DNA of 64,000 nt from Amphibalanus amphitrite (taxonomy: Eukaryota; Arthropoda; Thecostraca; Balanomorpha; Balanidae). Shown one piece after another: positions 37,841 to 51,530 of the stretch (position 1 is the stretch's first letter; each line of letters starts with the position of its first letter). Position numbers and translations under genes: made by a program. The stretch spans positions 62,001 to 126,000 of the forward strand of contig NW_024883057.1 of assembly GCF_019059575.1 (NCBI RefSeq), given 5' to 3'. The notes under the pieces are model-generated. The model did not search any database, was not told where the DNA came from, and saw only the letters and a program-made list of their open reading frames with translations.

Positions 37841-39800
37841 GCCATCCCTCCGCCATCCCTCCTTCACGCCCTCGCGCTCGCGCATATCCAAATTGGAGTT
37901 AGGGCCGCGGCCGGCGGTGCCAAGTGCCAAACGGACAGCGGCGTTGCCGACGTGTGGCTGATAGCGCCGATTGACGGCGGCCGCCGGCCGTGGATCACGT
38001 CCCCGGACTGGCAGCAGCGCCTCTCCCGCTGGCAGTCGGCGCCGCTCCGTGCATCCGCAGCGCCTCATTTGAAGCCGCGCGGCTAATCTGGCGCCGCCAT
38101 CGCCGCCGAGCTGCCGGCCCGCGACGGGCCCACCCGCGGGGAAGAGGCTGCTAATTGATCGCCGGCACGGAGGCCGACCGACGGCACGCACTCGCGCCGC
38201 GCGCCGAGACGAAATCGGCGCCCGCATCGGCGTGCTACTAACGAGTCCACCGCGTCACAAACGCATCAGACGCATCAGAAGCGGCGCTGCGCGGTGCTGA
38301 CGGCGCTGATGTGCCGGTACTGAGTCGATGCTCTGTACACGGTGCTGTCAACGCTCATGATCAATGCTCAAAAGTCAATGCAGGTGTTTTAGCTGGTCGG
38401 CTAGTTCGTCTCTGTCAGCGAGAGCGGTGGTGTCTAAAAAAGTTCTGACCCGCTGCGACCACCGACGACGGCTCGCCCTGTGACCGGGCCGGTCCGGGCG
38501 GGTGGGTGCCACCCGGTACTGCCGAACGGAGCACGGCCGGGGGTCCTCAGTCCGCAGCCGGCACCTCCATTACTGGATACGGCGGCGGCGGCGGCGGCGA
38601 CAAAAAAGCGCTACTGGAACATGGCGTCCGGTTGGCAAACGACATTCTCGGGCCGACAGGCGAGCGGCAAGAAACGGGCGGCACTCGCCGACACAGACAT
38701 CGCCATCCCAGAAATGCCACTTCTGTTTGCTAATGTAAAGATCTGGCGATTTTACGGTCACCATCATAATCATTCATTTATCGGCGAAGCGGCGTTCCAG
38801 CGCGCCCAAAGCGCCGGTCCAGGTCGGCCGAAAAACTGAACTCAGGTACAGCTGGGTAAAAACTGTGCGTCCATTGCTCTTCCAAATCGCAAAATGACGC
38901 AAAAAGTCAAACAGAAGAAAGGGCAAAGACAGATGCGCGCGATAATCAATATGCAGCGGCCGGCGGTGCTCGGGCGGAGGGGCACGCGCCGCCACTGCAA
39001 TACCTCCGCTCGGCGGAATACTAACAGAGCGGCGGCGGCGGCAACGACGGGGGCAGCGGCGGCGGCGGCGGCGGCGGCGGCGAACGACAGTGACGTCCGG
39101 CCGACGGCCTACCAGCCACCGCGAACGACGCTCGCATTAATATCGCCTCGCGTCGCGTTCCAGCCATACCCGCTAACAAGCGCGAGCGGCGGCGGCGGCC
39201 AAAAACGCGCTGACAAAACCGCCGCGGCGCGCCGCGCTCGTCGCCGCCGGCCGTGCGGCAAAAACGACGCGGATCCGGCGCGGGCGGGCTCTCGTGCCGC
39301 GCTGTAATTGTGCCGACGCACGCCACGGCGCCGAAATCGGCGCGGGCGGCGCGGCGGGCTCGTCGCACTCGGCGCGCGCTCTCATGGGTGAGCGGCGGCC
39401 GGCGCCGGCCGAGCGCTGCCCGCTTTATCCGCGGCCACGCAGCATGTGTGTTATTACGGCCAGGCCGGTCATTACAGGTCGGACCGGCAATCGCGCCGGG
39501 CCGAGTCCACCATTAGCGGCGAATGCCGCTCCGGATAGCCGTCATCAGGAGGCGGCATTGTGATCGGACTGGCTGGTTAGCCGCCCACCTCGGTGCCGCC
39601 ACCCGGTGCCGGTAACGACGAATTGGTGATGACTCAATCGGCCGGGCACCGCCGAGGGCCTGGTGAAGGGTGGTGACGAGAGTACCGCTCCCGGGGTCGG
39701 TATTGTTAGAGCTGTGTCCCGGGGCTGGTGCGCTCGTCCGTGGCTTGTTGAAAGCGAGAGCGCTGAAATTCAGGCACAATACACAGCTGCCGTGGTCCAT
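37841..39800. other. GC-rich region with GGC triplet runs and ATTA words
   Basis: CGG/GGC triplet runs lie at 38578-38600 and 39026-39082. AT words include GCTAATTGATCGCC (38150 on), CATTTATCGGC, CATTAATATCGCC (39134 on) and GTAATTGTGCCG. Open frames on both strands are alanine-, arginine- or proline-rich and compositional. Confidence 0.3.
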
Positions 39801-42290
39801 AGAGTCGGTCCAACCAACTGATTGGCCAAGCTATGTCCTACAGCTCAAACATACCGTGACCATCAAGGTTTCTGGATCGTGATACAATTCACAGAAGTAG
39901 CGTAAGCCTAAATCATGTTTCAGTCACCGGTCACGTTTTCAAGCTGTAGTGTAGATAAGAGTGTCTTGTTTGTTTTTTTGTTTTTTTTTTGGTCAAATAC
40001 TAACTAAATGCCTGCATAATTGATGGCTTGTATTTATTATGGCACGACTAGACACTGTGGTGGTTTCTTCATGCCTCTAATTTCAACAAACATTTTTGGT
40101 GTGTGTAAGGCACTGCATATGTGCTTGTTCGTATGTACTGCTAGTGCTGACGTTAGAAGTTAGATATTCCCATGACAAGCAGCCTGGCCGGAGCGAAAAT
40201 CGCTCAAGGATCCATGCTTGTCAGATACGACATGCATTTGTCTCCAAGCGCAAACATGGGCTCGGTTGCGCGTCATGGGAAAAGTTATGGATAGGTGACA
40301 GATCATGACCTGACCTGTGGTGCGCTTTCTTCACTAAATCTAGCTAATGTCGACTGTATTATACGACTTTAGCTTTCTCAAGCACGTGTCTGATTACCTT
40401 CACACGGACACCTCATCTGTGAACCGCGCCGTGATCTCCGTAAGTGTCTCAGGTGCCAGTTTGTCGGCCCCGCCACTCCGTGACTCAGCCGGTTAGCACG
40501 CTGAGGGCGTACCGCTGACGCTAACAAGACTCACATTCTGCCAACGAGCTCTCGCCGGAACCCTGGCCGAGATCACGGCCTGGGTGGTCGGCGGGACCGC
40601 CGGCGGCAACGGGCCGACAAACCAGCTCCGCAGCGGTGCCGGCCGGCGGCAGCCGTCGACACGGCGAGACGACCACTTAACACGGCCAGAAATTACACAC
40701 CGTGCGCGCCGCACAGTGTGTCGGCGGCCGCTGTCCGGTGGGTGTGGCCGGCAGGGGCGGCGCCGCGGGCCAACGACGTGTGTGGCCGGCACGTGATTCG
40801 CCTGTCCTCGTGACGGACATGTTAGGACCGGCCGAATGCACAACTATTGCTGATTGAATATGGATCGACTGGCGCGCGGGCCAGGTGTGCGTATTTCGGT
40901 AAAGCTGGCTTGCTCGGAGCTATTTCAATTTGAGCAACAAACGACAACTGAACTTTTGGCTTGTGTGATTGAGTGCTGCATTGAAGTGCCTCAGTAAATA
41001 TACGCGCATAGAAACATGGTAATAGCACTTCTATTCTTAGGTATTTCGGTATTGATCGCATTAGAGAGAACATGCAAATATTGCATGAATTCACACGGAA
41101 GCTCATCCTATCGGCTGAGTAACTTCCCATTCAATTAGGCGGATCCCAGTTTAAAACGGGCGCCTTTATTTTGGCAGCCTATACCCGCATTTCCTGCTTC
41201 GATATCCCATTTGGCACACAAGGCTGTGAGCTGATGAACAGCCCATCGCTAAGTTTGCACAGTTCACGTGCAGAACAACATCAGTGCACGTGCAGCCCCT
41301 GCCTCATAATGCTCAGCGTGATGACTATTAAGCATTGTTGCCTCAACTTAAACATCACAGTCATTGAAATTCATGTCTATTTTGTCCGCCGGCACACATT
41401 TATAGATGTGGGAAAATGGATGCGAAATCAGATTGGCAAGGATTCTTATCCGGTACAGTATATAATTTTGTTCTAATAAGTTTAGAGGTTCAATTCAAGT
41501 ATATCATAGAGGAGTATCTATGATTGCATGTATTTATATCATATTTTATCCGCCGTCTCGCTCCCGAGGAAAAGGCTGGCGCGTGTTCAGGGATTGTATT
41601 CGTCAGGCATGAGGCAACACAATGGTCAGTCACAAAGCCAGCCTTTGTTACCTATATGATTTCGGCAGAGCGATAGTAAAAGGGAAAAATATTGATAGTC
41701 AAATATCAAAATACTGGCAACACATGCACTCTTGCAGCTAGATTAAGCTAAATGAGTTAGGTACGCAACAGAACTAAATAAAATGCATTGAAATTTGAGC
41801 GTCCATCTTGTAACATTTCTTCATAAATGACATCTAAATACCTACTATCGTTATCCAGGTGTGTCTGTGCGATATGTCATGCTTGGTGTCCATTCCAGTG
41901 GCAAAACTCCATGTCGTATTTCTCTTGTTTGACGTAACCTATCGGCTGTCGGGTTTCATCTCCCAATCCTTTCGACATTGGCATCATTGCCTATTGTTTA
42001 GGCCATCTTTGGGAGATATCGATCATCCAGACCCTACACAGGTGAAGTCAAATGGTTGAAGGAATACCATAACTTCTTGGGGAAGCATTTAAAGCTACAG
42101 GATTACCCGTTACGTTTTGCGCTTTTGAGTCTCATCAAGAGCCGCATACTCGTTTGACAAGTTGAGAAGCTGCGCAGTGCGCAAAGTTGCCCGTTTATAT
42201 AAAATCTTTGCATCTTTGTAATGAATTATATTCCGCTCAAGCCTAAACACCATTGCTTACGTAGGGATATATGTCGATGCAATGCCTGTT
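39801..42290. other. Mostly AT-rich DNA with one GC-rich block
   Basis: 40470-40830 is GC-rich; the rest is AT-rich. There is a T-rich run at 39970-39990. No gene, tandem repeat or element end could be supported. Confidence 0.35.
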
Positions 42291-42294
42291 TTAA

Positions 42295-43475
42295 CCCGCG
42301 CCCTGATGGGGGGGGGGGCATTTTGCCCCCCCCCCCTGTGGTTTTTCTTAAATAGCGAAAAAATGGCGTGCGGCGCCAAATTTTGGGTACCTTACCGGGC
42401 ATCAACTTGACACCTTCACACAAAATTTCAAGTCACAGGTCACCTCAGGTCAGGAGTTATTGAGGTCAAACTGAGGTCATGTTCGAGTAAAAATGAGCAA
42501 AAAACATGACATCTTGAAACGCTCACCAATTCTACAGTTAACAAGCAATTTTAAAGTTCTTTATGTGGTTGTGTAGAGAAAAGACGGCGCTACAAAACTG
42601 CCATCTCGGATTTTCGAAATTTTGGGATTTTCACCCCAAAAATAAAAAAATGATTTTTTAGAAAAACTAAAAAATTTCCAAAAATTTTCGAATTTCGAAA
42701 AAACCAGAATATATGTGATGGTCCCTGCCCTCTTCGATATACATACCAAATTTTAGATCGATACCTCTTTTTGGCCAAGTTATAGCGAAAAACTGTTAAA
42801 AATTGATGACGTCAAATTTTTTAACTTAATTTTTAGCAATTCTAGAACTCGTAGCGCAAAACGGAGGCCACCATTGAACTCCCCGTGACGAGCTGCATCG
42901 AATCGATACCCATTTCAAGCAAAAATATCAACTTTGAAATTTGACCTAATTTGACCTGACCTTGACCTGACCTTGACCTGACCTTGACCTGACCTTGACC
43001 AAAACGTGACCTAAACTGGCCCAAAAGTTAGCCTGACCCACATTATCGCATTTGTCATGTAAAATGGACCATAAAACATGTATCACACGACACTTTCATA
43101 TTGTGACCCCCCCCCCCCCCAGTGACCTGACCTCTGTGACCTGGCCTGGTATAAGTGACCTCAAATAGCAAAATATGTGTTTGAAGAACATTTCCCCATC
43201 GATGATTTTCAATGAAATGCATTTTACTCGAATTTACAACGCATTTCTTGAAATGCCTGTAAATGGTGAAAATTCGACCTTTGACCTGACCTGTGACGTC
43301 ATCGGTTTGACCGAGGTCAATGAAATTGGGTCACAAGGTAGTTCCCCGTTGGGGCTATCCAACGCCGTTTACCGCTTGTCGCTATGTTGCGTGGTTCTCG
43401 AGATCTTAGGGGGGCCAAAATGGACCCCCCCCCCCATCAGACCGCGTTGCTCGGCAGACCCCATCAGGGCGCGGG
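42295..43475 (+). mobile_element. piggyBac-like element E
   Basis: TTAA at 42291-42294 and 43476-43479. The single left end is CCCGCGCCCTGATGGG and a G-run. The double right end (complement) is CCCGCGCCCTGATGGGG, a TCTGCCGAGC spacer, then AACGCGGTCTGATGGG. Hairpins lie at 42308-42346 and 43409-43436. The body is colinear with C with few differences by eye, including the TGACCTGACCT array (42954-43005, one unit longer than C) and TGACGTCA near 42807 and 43292. It is 1181 bp with no transposase. Similarity to C suggests both moved fairly recently. Confidence 0.9.
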
Positions 43476-43479
43476 TTAA

Positions 43480-46400
43480 AAATGCATAGGCATCATTTTT
43501 GAATATTAGCAAAGAGCTTTTAAACACGGAACTTTTGCCTACACAAAAATATTTACCTACTACTGTATTATTTACTATATTTACTAACTTCCGTGTTATC
43601 CTGGAAAATCTCACTAACCCAAGGCTTGTTTATGTCAATTTAGCACGTCTAATGGGCTACTGGGCTAGTGAGATTTGCCAAGATAACATGAAGCTAGTAT
43701 TTTTTTTACAGTGAACAGCCACCATTAATCAACAGGTGTGTAGTTAACTGTTGATGACTTCGCCGTCACACGGTCGCTATTACCACAATAGAACTGACCT
43801 CGCAAAGTATGACATATCGGTGTGCTGTCTGCTCATCAGTTCCATACTGAAGATGTTAAATACGTTACTCTTTAATTCAGAACTGTTCAATACTGGTCGA
43901 AGGATGGTAAAATACAAAGGCCACCGACCAACGCAGCTGTGAGAAAATCTCCCTCCTTGTTCCTTCATGTGGGACTTTGAAGCGCTATCGTGTTGGATAG
44001 GGTTCCAGAACTCATCGAAGGTCTCCCAGAGACCTGCACTGTCTTTGCGCCGCCCCTGCTAACCCAATCAAACACGCGGCGGCCGGTATTGTCGGCGCCC
44101 AGTGAGGCGTGCTCCCCAGAGTGGTTACCACCCCCCTCTCAGGGGGGGGGGGGCCACCATCGACGGGTCAGCCGACACTCGACCTGTCCGGGCCCGCTCC
44201 GCTAACCTGATTATCCGCTCCGCTAACACGCTTAGCGGCCGCTCTATCCAGTTAGGAGGTCTTGCCGCCGCCCCGACCGGCCAGTCTTGGCGGCCGCTGC
44301 CGGACTGGCTCATTGCGATAGAGCGGGGAGCTGAGAGAGGGTGACGGGGTGGGTGGAGCTGGTGCCCGGTGTTGCATCATGACCGGGATTGTGATAAAAG
44401 CGAAACGACATTCTTTATTGTTGGCTTAGGTAGCATGCAGGTGAATAGATGGTAAATAGCTCCAAAACACGTTACACGTTGTTTTAATACTGATTAAAAA
44501 AATGAACTTTTAACGTACTACCTTACATTTGTTCCAGTTGTCTGACCTTTCTCTTTCTATCTTTTATTTCAAAGGTTTATTTTATTATTCTTTACCATGC
44601 AGTCCTGATAAGCAATTATTTTATTGAATGTAATTTTTAGTTCTTACATAATCAATTTCCATAAGTTTGTGTAATTATGTCCAGCTTCTGACTTCTGTCT
44701 TTGATCTTTTTTTATATATTTAAGGGTTTTCTGAAACTGAGACGGTAGTGGGACCACACATTGCCCAAGTATATATGTGCTATGTACACTGCACAGGACA
44801 TGCTTTTCCGTCCGCAGGCGACGCCGGTTCCTAATTTTTACCAACCAGTCCTTCTTTAGGCCCAGCTCGACCTTCCAGAGGGCTCCTCCCAAAAAGGCAG
44901 CTCGGCCCGGGCGGTGGCTTTTTGCCCTGTCACCGGAGCCGTGAACAGCGGTCGGCGCGAGACAAAAATCCGCGCCGCGGCTCATGTTTCCAGGTGCAAT
45001 TTCTCACTCAAGTTGTTATCCAACCGGGACGGGTGGGCCGGGCGGACAGGGAACCCAGCGAGGAAGGGGTGGAGAGGATCACGTGACAGGAGGGGGACGT
45101 CCCGCGGTGCCTCTGATGGCGGCCGGGGAGGTGATGGCTGAGACCACGTGACCTTGTACTGACCCCTCTATGTGCGGGCCAGAGCTCCTGAGGTTCGGCA
45201 ATGCTTGATACCTATTGTTGGACAGTCACTCTAAAGCCACTGACGATTTTTCAAATAATTTAACGCTGAGTGGTGATGTAAACCTAGCCCTTGGGCCTTG
45301 AGGCTTGAGCATTGTTTTTGCTCGACCTCATTATTTTCACATTTTATGTAGGTACTGGTATAGCTAATGTGGATTATGGATAGCATACGAAGCTAACCTG
45401 ATGTCCTTGTTGGCTTATTGTAAGCCAATTTATTAAAATGAAATTACGCTTTTGCTTTTGCAAAGCTACACGTTTAATGTTTATAAAAGCCTACAAATCT
45501 AGACCTACCCAACTTTAGTTTGAATAGATTCTCAAAAGTTTCTTTCCAATTTCAAACTTCCTCCGAGAAATTCATTAAACAGCAAGCAGCAAAATTAAGC
45601 AGCAAAACAAAATTTAAAGAGTTTCTGACAAAATGTTAAATATTTCATGCATTTTGTGAAAAATAAGAGTGAACACGTATTAGCACCTCTACAAACATTG
45701 CGGGACTCTTTGATGAATTCCACGTTCAGCCTGGACTAACCGCACATCCCATTTGCTCAAAAACGCACACAGCGTCATCACACATTAGCCGGTGCACCGT
45801 TTCCCAGGCCGACCACAATACCACAATCACAACAGTCGCGTGCGTCCCTCCCTGCTCGCTCCGGCCAGCGGCCAGTCACGTGACATATCGTGACAGCCCT
45901 CTCCTCCCGGGCAGCGTCTGTTCGGGAGCCCACAGGGGCGTCACGTAACCCAGATGGGCACCGGACAGGTCGCCACTTGTCGCGTCTACTCGTTCCGCCC
46001 TGTTCCAGCGACTTAGCTACCAGAAAGGAATTCGTATGAAAGCCAGCAGTGACTCCTGTCCTGTTTATCCTCTTGCTGTTTATCCTGACGGCTTGTCCCG
46101 GTGTATACGCATTCAGTGTTTTGAAACAAATCAAGCTTGCACGTCTTCGGCACTGGCACAACCAAGAGCCCGTGTGAAGCACCATGTCGCATACCGTGCG
46201 TCCGATGGCGCATCCTGAGAGTCTCTCTGCGTTCCACCAGTCGTTGTCTCATGTGCTAATGGAGCGGCTCGTGCGTGCCGTGGCTCTGCGGAGCTCTGAC
46301 ACAGGGGGATAGGGTGACAGGGTGACTGATTGTGGCCCGTGCTGCGCCAGCCACTGGTGTTACGTAGGATGCCGTGGCGTTGCAGGACATTCAAATAATT

Positions 46401-46629
46401 GGTGCTCACGCTGGCCCAGCTCGTATGCTTGTAGCCCTTATCCCACACTCTGTTTTGTTCTTGTTCTGTTCGACTCATATCTCTCTCTTAGTCCACTTTA
46501 GCTGTTTGCGTTCCCTCGTTTCCTCGTTCAGGCCCCATTCCATCGAGGGTTCCGTGCCACCCGACCCCACTCTATCCCGGTCCTCTGCTCTCCTCTCCTT
46601 GGTCCTCTCGTTTTACCGCTACTGGTGCG
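43480..46629. other. AT-rich spacers around a short GC-rich block, no gene
   Basis: 44020-44350 is GC-rich and contains a C6/G12 hairpin at 44121-44160. 44860-45180 is moderately GC-rich. 44400-44800 and 45200-45780 are AT-rich. 46400-46620 is pyrimidine-rich. I recognise no exon. Confidence 0.35.
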
Positions 46630-47536
46630 GAGCGGCGGCAGCTGCGGCGGCGCCTCGGGAGCAGCTCGGTTCACACACGCGGCGCATTGTTCCCATTCTG
46701 GCCGGGTGTCCGGCCGCCGCCGTCCGAGCCCTAATGACCCGGCCGGGCGGCGTGGGCCGGCCGTTCCCGGGTGGTCTGCCGCTGAGCTGCAGCGCCGACC
46801 GGCCAGGCCGCTCGTTAGGCCGCCAAATTATTGGGTGAGAAGACTGGGAAACATGCAACGCCGGCGGGCCGCGCTCGTCTCACCACGGGCGGTATGATTT
46901 ACGACATGAATCGTACAAGGCCGAGAATCCGGCCGCTAGATGGCTTTGCGGACGCCGCGCGACACTGACGCCGGGCGGTATATCGCCGGGAATGTCGCCG
47001 GTAGAGTTTAATCGCCACGCGCGACCGAGCTTAATTCACAGCTTGTCCACATAAATTCTGTCTTAATAATCATCCAAATGTGAATATAATTGAGTGCTTT
47101 GTTGTCCGAGACGAGTATTATTGTGCGCGACTGGTGAGATTTAGTACACAACTGCGATGTAAATAAGAGCGCCTCACGGAAGAGGGATTATCATACAAAC
47201 GGCGCCGGATCACTGTAATTTGGGGAAGGGCGGCGGTTCCGGGAGGGGACAGCCGTGCTCGGTACGCGACCCAGCCGGCTCGGCCGCTGTAATCACTGCT
47301 GGACGCTAGTCGGGGCGTCCCAGAGATACGACCGTGTCCCCGCCCCAGCCTCTGCCTCGGGTTCGGTCCCGATTCCACGCTCTGGATACTTCAGGTCTTG
47401 TGATGGTGGGAAAAGCTGCGAAGAGACACATTTGCAGGTCGTTTGTTTTCTAGGATAGGAGCCAGTAGGTAAGGAGTTTAGGGATGCTCTGGATAGGGTT
47501 CAAACAGCTTCATTTGAACGGCTCATTATTAGCAGT
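46630..47536. other. GC-rich block with ATTA words
   Basis: It contains CCCTAATGACCC, CGCCAAATTATTGGG, GAGTTTAATCGCC, GCTTAATTCACAGC and TAATTGAGTGC. The texture matches the other candidate regulatory blocks. No gene was seen. Confidence 0.3.
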
Positions 47537-47542
47537 TTTTAA

Positions 47543-48446
47543 CCCTCGCCCGCACATGGGGGGGGGGGTGCCCCCCCCAGGTAGTCTTTCTGCTCTGCAC
47601 TCAACATTTTTAGAGCTAGAAGGCTGATTTTTCGTATAGCTGCTTCTTTATCCTTTCTTGATGTTCACTGAAAATTTCAGGTTTCTGTGGTTTTTGGTTT
47701 CGGAGATATGACCTTGAATTTCAGGTCATGTCATGACCCAAATGGCCAATTCTCAATATCTTGCGTTGGCTATGGGCCTTGTGAGCTTTTGACACCTTGA
47801 TTTCGGCCTTTTTTGCCAGTCTTACCTCCCACCTATCATGGAACATGTTGTTCGACGATGTACAGATGTCAAGGTCAAGGTCAAGGTCAACCTAGGTCAT
47901 CTAAGATAATTGCGTTTTAGGCAAGCGGAATTTATTTTTTTTGTGAATTTTTTTGACTGCATTTTGGGTAAAAGCTTCTCAGATCATGATTTCATGTAAT
48001 ATGGACACATAAACAATCGGTGCACACATCAGTATACACACAGACACACACAGACATACAAACACATATAATTGACCTTGACCTAACTTGACCTGGAATG
48101 ACCTCAGCAGCAAAAACCTGGTCGGGTAGTGTGACTAAGAGGTTCTAGCTGGCTTGGCACCAGAAAACGGCATCGTCATCGGTATATGATAAGCAGCGCA
48201 CTTGATATCCAACGGTGACCCAAAACAGCAACATTTTTAGTTTGACCTGACCTGGAAGGTCAATGACTGACCTGAGAAGGTAAAACTGGGTATCATTGGA
48301 TTTGTCTCTTCCCAAAGAATCTTTTTGGTCTTACCGCTAAGCTCTATCTCCAACAGGAACGAAATGGCGCGGGGGGGGTGGCAACCACCCCTCCCCCCCC
48401 CCCCATGTGCGTTCTAGGATGGGAAAATGGCATGTGCGGGCGAGGG
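47543..48446 (+). mobile_element. piggyBac-like element F
   Basis: The ends form a perfect inverted repeat, CCCTCGCCCGCACATG (left) and CATGTGCGGGCGAGGG (right). Both are flanked by TTTTAA (47537-47542 and 48447-48452), which contains the family's TTAA. The left end runs straight into a G-run. On the complementary strand the right end has a 17-nt spacer, then AACGCACATGG and a G-run, repeating the CACATG tag. Hairpins lie at 47558-47578 and 48370-48404. The interior has TCAAGGTCAAGGTCAAGGTC at 47878 on and several TGACCT words. It is 904 bp with no transposase. Confidence 0.9.
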
Positions 48447-48452
48447 TTTTAA

Positions 48453-50540
48453 AGTATTTATCTTATACATGCAGGATAAAATCCTATTACAATCGTTCAA
48501 TCATTATGCTGGTGAAGTTCTTGCCCTCCCCCAGTGCGTCCGGCCATTTTGTCTGCGCTCCCCAGCGACTCCCTCCTTGTGTAAGTAACCCTTCCGACCC
48601 GGCCGCGCGGCTCGCGGCGCCTCCGTCGCCGGCGGCGGCACATTTGGAAGCTCCGGGTGCTGCCACATTCCTGGCGCGGCCGGTGCGCCGTATCTGCCGC
48701 GCCGATCGGCCGTGATTGAAGCCCAGATGGCAGGCGGTGACAGGACAGAAAGGCGGCGCATGCCTGCCGTCATGCCGCCGTGCATTCCGCGGGTTTTTGC
48801 GGCCGTTTCTGCGATTGAGAAGGACCGAGAGTGGACCGGGGACCGGCTCGGCGGCGGCGGCGGCACCGGTAGCTGACAGGGTGTTCGGAGAGATCCTGAG
48901 CTGATCGCAGATGTCAAGCATACAGATGATCGGATTAGAGTCCACTCTGCACGCCGTGTCTGCAGTATAACTAGCAGAAGGCGCTCTCGGCTTATAAGCG
49001 AAGAATAGGAAATGCTATGACACGAACACATTTAAACGTTTCATTTCATCCATTGGCTGACTCCCGGCTCTCAGCTGCCTGATGCGTTGGATGGGTAATG
49101 GGTACACATGGGATTTACAACGCTATAAGCTGAAGGATTTTGTGTGGAAGTTATTACGAAGTTTCAATAAGCGTGGGCGTGAAACACAAGTGAATATATT
49201 ACCATATATCTGCTCGCAACACAAACAAATATAGAACTTCTGAAAAGTTGGTTCTGCGCCTAACCTTGCCTAACAAGTACCTAACGAATGCAATGCAGAG
49301 TAGATTGCAAAGTTCATTGGGCGTTACCGAAAATTTAAGGAGGTGGTCGCGCGTCTCGCGGTGACGATCGCGGGGTTGGACTTCTTAAACGGGACCTCTA
49401 TATCTCTGTCCTCCCAAACTACATAGAGCGTTTGGTAGCTGTGGATCATTTTATAGCCTGCCGATAAGCTCTGTGAGCGGTGTACCGCCATCACTCAGCT
49501 CTCTGAGCTGTCGGTGGCCGGCCCGGTCACCAGCTGGCCTCGGCTCGGCGCGACCGGTCGCTCTCCTCGAGACCGGCGCGACTTTTTTACCGCCCGGCTC
49601 GCATGGCACTACACTAATGAAACCCCTATCTAATATCTGCCTTATCCAATACCTCGACCAGCCGATCGCGCCCGGCCGAGCCTAAAAAGCGCTCACAAAA
49701 ACGACGCGGTGTCGGCGTCAGTCGATGCGCCGCGCTCGTCTCGACGGCTATGGCGCCGATCTCGGCGCGGCGCAATCGTCTCGGCCGCGCCAGCAGTGCC
49801 GCGGCGCCAGCAGTCGTGACCGGCTGTGGGTGGGGTCGGGTCAGGGTGGCGGACAGGGTGGGTCAGGTTAGAGTGTCGGCCTGGGCGGGGCCGCGATTGC
49901 CAGTAAACCGGCCGACGCCCAACCGTCTATGGTCAGCAGTCCGGTGACACCTCTTGCACCAGACCAAACAGCACAGGTGGCATAATCTTTCTGAGACAGA
50001 AAATGTGACATTCTCTTCAGAGACTGGAACAACGTGGAACGCTCTTATATCGTTGGGCGTAATAATAGGTACACTTTCCTTTTTTCTCCTACGACTGTGA
50101 CAGTCTTGCCAAATGCTGTCATAAGCCGTGCCTTTGCTTAATGTCTCACTTTCGGTAAAACCCACATCACTCACCCACCTGATTAACCCCTCTCGTCTGG
50201 CCCGCGGTCCGTCCGGCCGGAGCCGCCCACCCAGCGTCCATACGGCCGGAGAGTGCCCTCGGAGAGTGCTCTCGGCCCGGTACACGGTATAAACCCGTCG
50301 CCGAACACCTGGTCCGCGCGCCTAACGAGCCTGCACCGGCTAAGTGTCCGGTCCGCCGGCAATTGTATGATGATTAGTAAATCGTACGCCTATGGCCGCC
50401 AGATTGGTGGGTTGGGTTATATCTCAGGAGTGATTACATTGAAAACTTATGGCCGCGCGTGTGGTCGCCGCCCCACGCGGAGTCCGGAGAGTCCGGCCCA
50501 GATATTCGCCGCTGCAGAGAGGTGAGGTGCGACGGACCGG
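48453..50540. other. GC-rich blocks separated by AT-rich DNA
   Basis: 48590-48900, 49470-49960 and 50150-50540 are GC-rich. 48970-49460 is average to AT-rich. No exon or element was recognised; the long frames overlap on both strands. Confidence 0.3.
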
Positions 50541-51489
50541 CGCAATAAGTCGTGCCGGCTGCTGAGGCAGTACCCCTGCGGAACTAAATGCACACAATTT
50601 TGTCATATTACAAGGGACTGAGTTTGCATGTAAGATACCATAAAGTGAGTGAATTGGTATAAGGGTCATAGTTATTGTTGCCTTCTGCACCATACTTTCT
50701 CTAAACACATCTGTTGAATTCCCAGTGCATGAAACTGGAAGGGTAGCTAAGGAACAAGATAAGTGACACGGCAGATTGCTTGACCATTCTTATTGCTTGA
50801 AACCACATCAAAATTTATTGACGCCTTCATAATAATTATGAAAATCCTCATTTTTAAGAACCCATAACAGTCATTCTGTATGCTGCTGTAAATATTGCAA
50901 TTTAGAAACGCATATTCCCTAATGAATGTAGTTGAAATGACATTGCGTACAAATGCTTGTTTTATTGTGTGCCTATACGTTTCTATTGTTCTATCGATTT
51001 TAGAAGAAACGCATCATGCAAGAAGCATTAGATTAGAAGTATAGGCAATTTGATTAAGACATGTTTGAAGCCCATAGTGCTATCTCTTTCCCATTTGGTC
51101 TTTCAACGTCGTAATGTGATGAAAGCCCGTGCCATTTATGATCCAGTTGCCCATTTTACAATACCAATCACCACTAGCGATCCCCGTCCGGCGCTGCGGG
51201 GCGGTGGCGGCGGTGGCGGGCTCAATTCTGTCCCCTGGGCTGCGGCACAGCTCAGCTGTCGCCTGCAGCGGTCCGGGGGAGGGACGGGACAGGGGGGTCA
51301 GTTGTCGCGCTACTGGCGAGGCCCGCGGCGCGGCCAGCCGGCACATAACTCGCCCCCTGTGCCGTGTCGCTGACAGGCTAGTTAGGTGGGCGCCGCTCGC
51401 CCGCCGGCCTAATGCAGTGGAAGTCGGTGTCGCCGCCGGCCGTGGGACGTGTCAGCCGCACTGACACGACACACGGGACACGGCACGGC
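50541..51489. other. AT-rich spacer then GC-rich block
   Basis: 50590-51170 is AT-rich with nothing supportable. 51180-51480 is GC-rich and contains a short GGC run. Confidence 0.35.
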
Positions 51490-51530
51490 GCCCCCCCCCC
51501 CCCCTCCTCCGGGGGGGGGGGGGAGGGGGG
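51490..51530. repeat. C14/G13 palindrome
   Basis: A run of 14 C, a TCCTCC linker, and a run of 13 G (then A and six G) form a near-pure GC hairpin. It resembles the subterminal hairpins of the piggyBac-like elements, but no TTAA-CCC end lies near it. Confidence 0.8.
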
